Origin: Tubiluchus corallicola
Taxonomy: Eukaryota > Priapulida > Priapulimorpha > Priapulimorphida > Tubiluchidae
Reading direction: 5' to 3'
Assembly (NCBI GenBank): GCA_030141605.1
Contig: JAQGDQ010000292.1
Location: 230,263 to 294,262 of the forward strand
DNA: 64,000 bases
The position numbers and the translations under genes were made by a program. The stretch's first letter is position 1; every line of letters begins with the position of its first letter. This document shows, piece after piece, positions 60,701 through 64,000 of the stretch. The notes below the pieces were generated by a model that searched no databases, was not told where the DNA came from, and saw nothing but the letters and a program-made list of their open reading frames with translations.

Positions 60701-61370
60701 AAGGGTCCATTGTTACCTAGTTTGATTCCAGTATGATTCTGTTACAGTATCAAACAGATAACTGTCTATAAGGAAATTAAGCACTAAGGTGATTGAGCCA
60801 TTCTATTGCTGTACTGGTTGGTGGAATTAAGTTAATTAAGTCATATATCAATACAGTTTGAAACTACGCAAGCTGGAACCCAGCATATAAAGGAAAGAAC
60901 AACTTAATATAGACAGCTGTGATTTAATCTGCTCATTATCAAGATTAATCTCATAAAATGAGGCTATGAAATAGGAGAGGCAGCTTAGCTATGTTCCTCA
61001 ATGCATTCTCCCTCAACGAGATAAACAACCAGAATTTGAATGGTTGATGAAGCTGCCTAAAGAAAGCACTGAACCCAGAGGTTACCGTTACCCATCCATT
61101 GACTTACCAGCCTCGGCATTGCTTAAGTTCGGTTGCTAGGTATAGCAAGTTGAACAAAATGAAATAAAATTAAATCAAATCAACAACAAGATCATATCAA
61201 AAACATATAACATACAGACTAGTCTACTAAATTTCACCTTTATTTCTTTCATTTCTATCTCATTAGCTTTTTCTGTCAGTTTATCTTTTCGTCTTCTTTT
61301 CTTTCTATGTTCTGATGGCTGTTTCTCAACAGATGCTTGCAACTCGTTGACATTCACAGCCTCCTCTTGA
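45735..61370 (-). CDS. AHI1: Jouberin / AHI1 orthologue, 24 exons, N-terminus incomplete
   Basis: Exons: 61370-61238, 60155-60074, 59376-59169, 58928-58833, 58429-58336, 58202-58107, 57537-57439, 57026-56833, 55903-55772, 55411-55357, 54832-54717, 53713-53542, 53064-52917, 52772-52625, 52475-52342, 50678-50538, 50256-50111, 49700-49616, 48844-48756, 48619-48508, 47027-46939, 46575-46413, 46159-46098, 45836-45735. They join in phase to 964 aa. A lysine-rich N-terminal part is followed by the C2-like region ([31 protein letters not shown]), WD40 repeats ([48 protein letters not shown]) and an SH3 domain ([31 protein letters not shown]). AHI1 acts at the transition zone of cilia. The first exon found begins inside a codon, so upstream exons are missing from the model, displaced or lost near the inverted duplication. 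The stop at 45735 is the simplest end. Confidence 0.92.
51381..51455 (+). repeat. tRNA-Gly-like relic or SINE head
   Basis: TAGCTTCATGGTAGAATTCC matches a tRNA-Gly A-box region closely, and GGGTTTGATACTC a B box, about 40 bp apart. The acceptor stem is not complementary and the B box has substitutions, so this is a tRNA pseudogene or tRNA-derived SINE. It lies in an AHI1 intron, 110 bp left of a hAT-like MITE. Confidence 0.5.
51568..52156. mobile_element. hAT-type MITE, 589 bp, with perfect 8-bp target duplication
   Basis: Both flanks are ATCCTTGA (51560-51567 and 52157-52164). Terminal repeats are AAAGGCTGAGATGGTT on the left and, inverted, TAGGGCTGAGATGGTT on the right, each followed after a short gap by taaccatttaaa. 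The interior has no transposase motif. It lies in the AHI1 intron between exons 52475-52342 and 50678-50538. Confidence 0.85.
54381..54790 (-). repeat. Five tandem copies of a WD40 exon end with its splice donor
   Basis: Units start at 54381, 54463, 54543, 54626 and 54709 (period 80-83 bp). The last one is the 3' part of the functional AHI1 exon 54832-54717, coding YDLSWSKDD through SASSDGTAR, plus the donor CTAGgtaagaac. The other four, in the following intron, repeat the same ~70 exonic bases and the same donor with few substitutions and small indels. No unit but the functional one has a recognisable acceptor of its own. Confidence 0.9.
57939..58140 (-). repeat. 102-bp tandem duplication of an AHI1 exon end with donor
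   Basis: The segment [10 protein letters not shown] plus donor AAGgtattttt and about 60 bp of intron is present twice, offset by 102 bp (taggcaga at 57971 and 58073), with a third partial copy trailing to about 57939. Reading straight through stays open (102 is divisible by three). In coding sense the second copy follows atgatag, an acceptor-like sequence. The same duplication occurs in the inverted arm at 63838-64000, so it predates that event. Confidence 0.9.
57977..60120 (-). repeat. Inverted duplication, left arm
   Basis: Every position x in this arm pairs with position 121977 minus x in the right arm, with no net indel across 2,144 bp. Segments compared base by base (both ends, several introns and exons) are identical apart from 59212/62765 (C versus A on the plus strand, giving Val or Met). 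The arm covers AHI1 exons from within 60155-60074 to 58202-58107. Its outer end is not reached inside the window. Confidence 0.95.
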
Positions 61371-61543
61371 CTAAATACAAAATATTGAAAATAAAACAGG
61401 GCAATTAAACACTTGAAAAATTAAAATTAAACAGTAAACACACTCTACAAACGAAAAACTACGTGTATATGTATATAATGTGTATATATGTATGGTTATA
61501 AACATATGTGTGCTTGCATAGCATATGTGCACTAGCGTAGCTT

Positions 61544-61560
61544 ACTTAGCAGTTCAGTAG

Positions 61561-61614
<54 letters not shown>

Positions 61615-61645
61615 TATACATATATATACTACTGTACTGCTAAGT
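61544..61645. repeat. AT-rich near-perfect palindrome
   Basis: ACTTAGCAGTTCAGTAGTAT at the left and, inverted, ACTTAGCAGTACAGTAGTAT at the right flank a TA-repeat core, so nearly all of the ~102 bp is self-complementary. It lies in the spacer between the arms of the 2.1-kb inverted duplication, about 210 bp from the right arm. Confidence 0.85.
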
Positions 61646-61856
61646 ATATGTTTTAGCAGGTATTTTAGCAGGAATATGATTTTAGATCACTCGCCATTAT
61701 TATATGGTAGAAGAAAAAGGCATAAATGCAACAAACTATGGAATGAGAGGCGAGTAATCGCGTGATAGTGACAAGAGGTAAATAAATTTGACAGTCTTCC
61801 TTTTTTGACAATTTATTATGAAGTTTGATCAAGATACTCACCTAGACTGCGACAAG

Positions 61857-64000
61857 AGAGTTTAAAGTGTCTACAGAAAAAAGAAAAAAGAAAGGCAAAC
61901 ATGGTAAGTGTAGACAAGAGAGAGATATGTGCTCAGATTTTCAGCAAAAAATTTTTGTCAGTTTTATTATATGAAAAATCTTGAAATCATAAAATTAAAA
62001 GCACTCTTTTTTTGAATATTTTTTCTTTTAACATATTAACACACTTCAAAACCATAGAGCTTAAGTAAATGAAAACTGGTTATCTGTATGGATTGGATAA
62101 AAGAAAAATGCCATTTAATGTGAACCAGTAATTTCGTATCATAAGTATTGCTATAATGTATCATAAGCACCGCTTTTTACATCATGCTTAATTTTTACAG
62201 TCTACTCTGCTATTTTTATATAAAAATTATTTGAGATGTATTTTCAACTTAACAGCATGCACTAGTTGTCTTTTATGGGTCCCATCTTGGGATGTGTTAT
62301 CAGAATATGTAAAATAATATATCTGCACCAAACTTGAAGCAATTTATGTCACAGATGCTTAATTTAATAGTGTGCACTGTAAAAGCTTATAATCAATGTG
62401 GAGTGCTGAATTTGTAATGATTCTCTTGTTTTTTGCGGCATTTTAAGAAGTTCGACACTATTTTGCAGGATAGTTATTAGCATTTACAGTTTAAAAACAA
62501 TTTCTGAGTTGACTAATGTGCAATTCGTTTAGAATTTTTGCGTATTTTATGTGACACTGTTTACGGAATTGAATTTACTTATTTTCTATTCACATTACAG
62601 TAAGACTTGCAACTGACGTTGAAGAAACCATTCTGCATGATGATGCCAAGGAACCAGAACTTGCTAAGTTTGCCGATGATGGCCGTGTTTTAGGCATCAC
62701 CATACATAAAACTGATAGGTTACAGACAGATTTACATGTGCTTCATCCTCTAGTCAAAGTCCATATGGTAGATGCTGCAACAGGACAATATGTACAAAAA
62801 CTAAACAAGTAATTTGCCATTTTCTTTACTTTTGTAGTTTGGTTTGATATTGTGTCGTGTATATCTTGAAGCCTCGGTTTTTGCTTTACCGTTGGTTGTT
62901 TATTTGTTATTTTTATATGTTATGAACTATAAAACTTTGTCTGTTGACAAAGCCTTTTACTAGTTAATCTGCCAAAGTAAATTTACAACACTGGCAGCCT
63001 ATCATGAGTGAACGGTTAAAAGTTTTTTCATATAATATTTTTACACAGAGACCGTTCAGTCACCACATACTATGAAACTGCAAATAAAGTTGTCAACTTT
63101 GTGCTTCCAGTAGCAACACAACCATTTGACTTCAAGAAAAGGCGGTAAGTATCAGATTAAACCAAAAGATTAATTAGCTTGTTATGTTACATATTTTACT
63201 CTCGAAAGGAAAATTATTATTTTCTTTGTTGAAATACATACATAAAATGGATGCAAGACCACAGTGTGGCAGTTTTTCTTTTTTTATTTTATGGTTCAGC
63301 GTGGTGATATTGTAGTTGGCTGTACATGACTTTTTATCGTGTATTGGTACCTTTCCTTTTTCGTAGAAGAATTATAACCAGAATGTCTAATTTAAGTTTT
63401 TAAAATTAAGACACGGCTTCTGATTTAGTACTTTTTGTGAATGAAAATAATTGTTGAAAATAGTTCTTTATGTTTCTTCATTAAAAATGTAATCATATTT
63501 TAACAAATTTCGTGTTTCTGGGTTTATGTGCTGTGTGTTTCTTCCAGGTCAATGAATCCAGTCTGGGAAGAATCATTGATTTTTAATGAGAATTTCAACT
63601 ACTTTGTTGATTCATCATCGAACGTACTTTTGCTTTTTGAGGTAACTTGCATTTTATATTAAAATAATAACCTAGATTGAGCAGAATTTATTGATGAAAC
63701 TTGCGTTTTATTCAGTTCACATTTTTGTAGAATTATATCTTGTTACTACAATTTATTTTTTGTCATTATTATAGTTATTAGATTTTGGTAGTATGACAGC
63801 TGCAAAACAACAATACAACAATATGAAACGGGAGTCTGGTTGGCATCGAATAGCATGGGCCTTTCTGAAGGTATTTTTAAAAGGCAATACAAACTATCTG
63901 CCTATTTGTAACAAAAATGGCTTTTTTATGATAGGGTTTGGTTGGCATCGGATAGCATGGGCCTTTCTGAAGGTATTTTTAAACGGCAATACAAACTATC
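61857..64000 (+). pseudogene. AHI1: Inverted second copy of AHI1 exons (right arm), partial
   Basis: Reverse-complement copy of 57977-60120, in plus orientation. It contains the 3' part of one exon (61857-61903, cut by the junction) and complete copies of the exons at 62601-62808, 63049-63144, 63548-63641 and 63775-63870, with their splice sites intact, plus the 102-bp duplicated edge up to 63972. It runs off the window, so it may be a larger second gene copy. Frames are open and one residue differs (VHVVD becomes VHMVD). Upstream of the cut exon only the spacer is present, so it lacks an evident start. I call it a partial duplicate; an assembly fold-back is possible. Confidence 0.85.

Noticed and set aside
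61842..61870. Possible micro-exon at the right junction of the inverted duplication (acceptor ctgtag, donor gtgagt)
   Set aside because: Splice signals look good by chance, but in the phase needed to join AHI1 exon 61370-61238 it contains a stop.

Overview
This is a 64 kb AT-rich piece of an animal nuclear genome. The genes are split by many short introns with GT-AG borders. The proteins (COP9 signalosome subunit 7, two choline-transporter-like SLC5 proteins, the ciliary protein Jouberin/AHI1 and a synphilin/espin-like ankyrin protein) are metazoan. Degraded CR1/L2-like LINEs, hAT-like and pogo-like non-autonomous elements and abundant microsatellites fit an invertebrate; the species cannot be named from the sequence.

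Layout. 1-7.7 kb: no intact gene; two minisatellites, a decayed PHD-finger ORF and a hAT-like element merged with a pogo/Tigger-like element. 7.7-8.5 kb: intronless COPS7 on the minus strand. 8.5-14.9 kb: repeats, including a LINE relic, a ~310-bp palindrome and a LINE-like 3' tail. 14.9-24.2 kb: 13-exon ankyrin gene on the minus strand, modelled at 1,053 aa, with a 607-bp hAT-like MITE and a LINE relic in its introns. 26.6-32.5 and 34.7-42.4 kb: two tandem plus-strand SLC5A7-like genes (569 and 565 aa) whose nine exons share every intron phase. 42.4-45.7 kb: convergent intergenic space with two MITE-like elements. 45.7-61.4 kb: AHI1 on the minus strand, 24 exons in consistent phase, 964 aa, with a C2-like region, WD40 repeats and an SH3 domain; the N-terminal start is not found.

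The most striking structure is a near-perfect inverted duplication. 57977-60120 reappears reverse-complemented at 61857-64000 and runs off the window end. I saw one mismatch and no net indel over about 2.1 kb, so several AHI1 exons exist head-to-head on both strands. A second theme is short tandem duplication of exon edges together with their splice sites, seen three times: a WD40 exon of AHI1 (five copies of ~82 bp, each with a donor), another AHI1 exon (102-bp unit with donor), and the acceptor edge of exon 9 in the first SLC5 gene (65-bp offset).

The genes do not form an operon. The ankyrin gene and first transporter are divergent across a 2.4 kb gap, the transporters are a tandem duplication, and the second transporter converges on AHI1. 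Exon borders come from splice consensus, reading-phase continuity and family knowledge; no transcript or database evidence was available.
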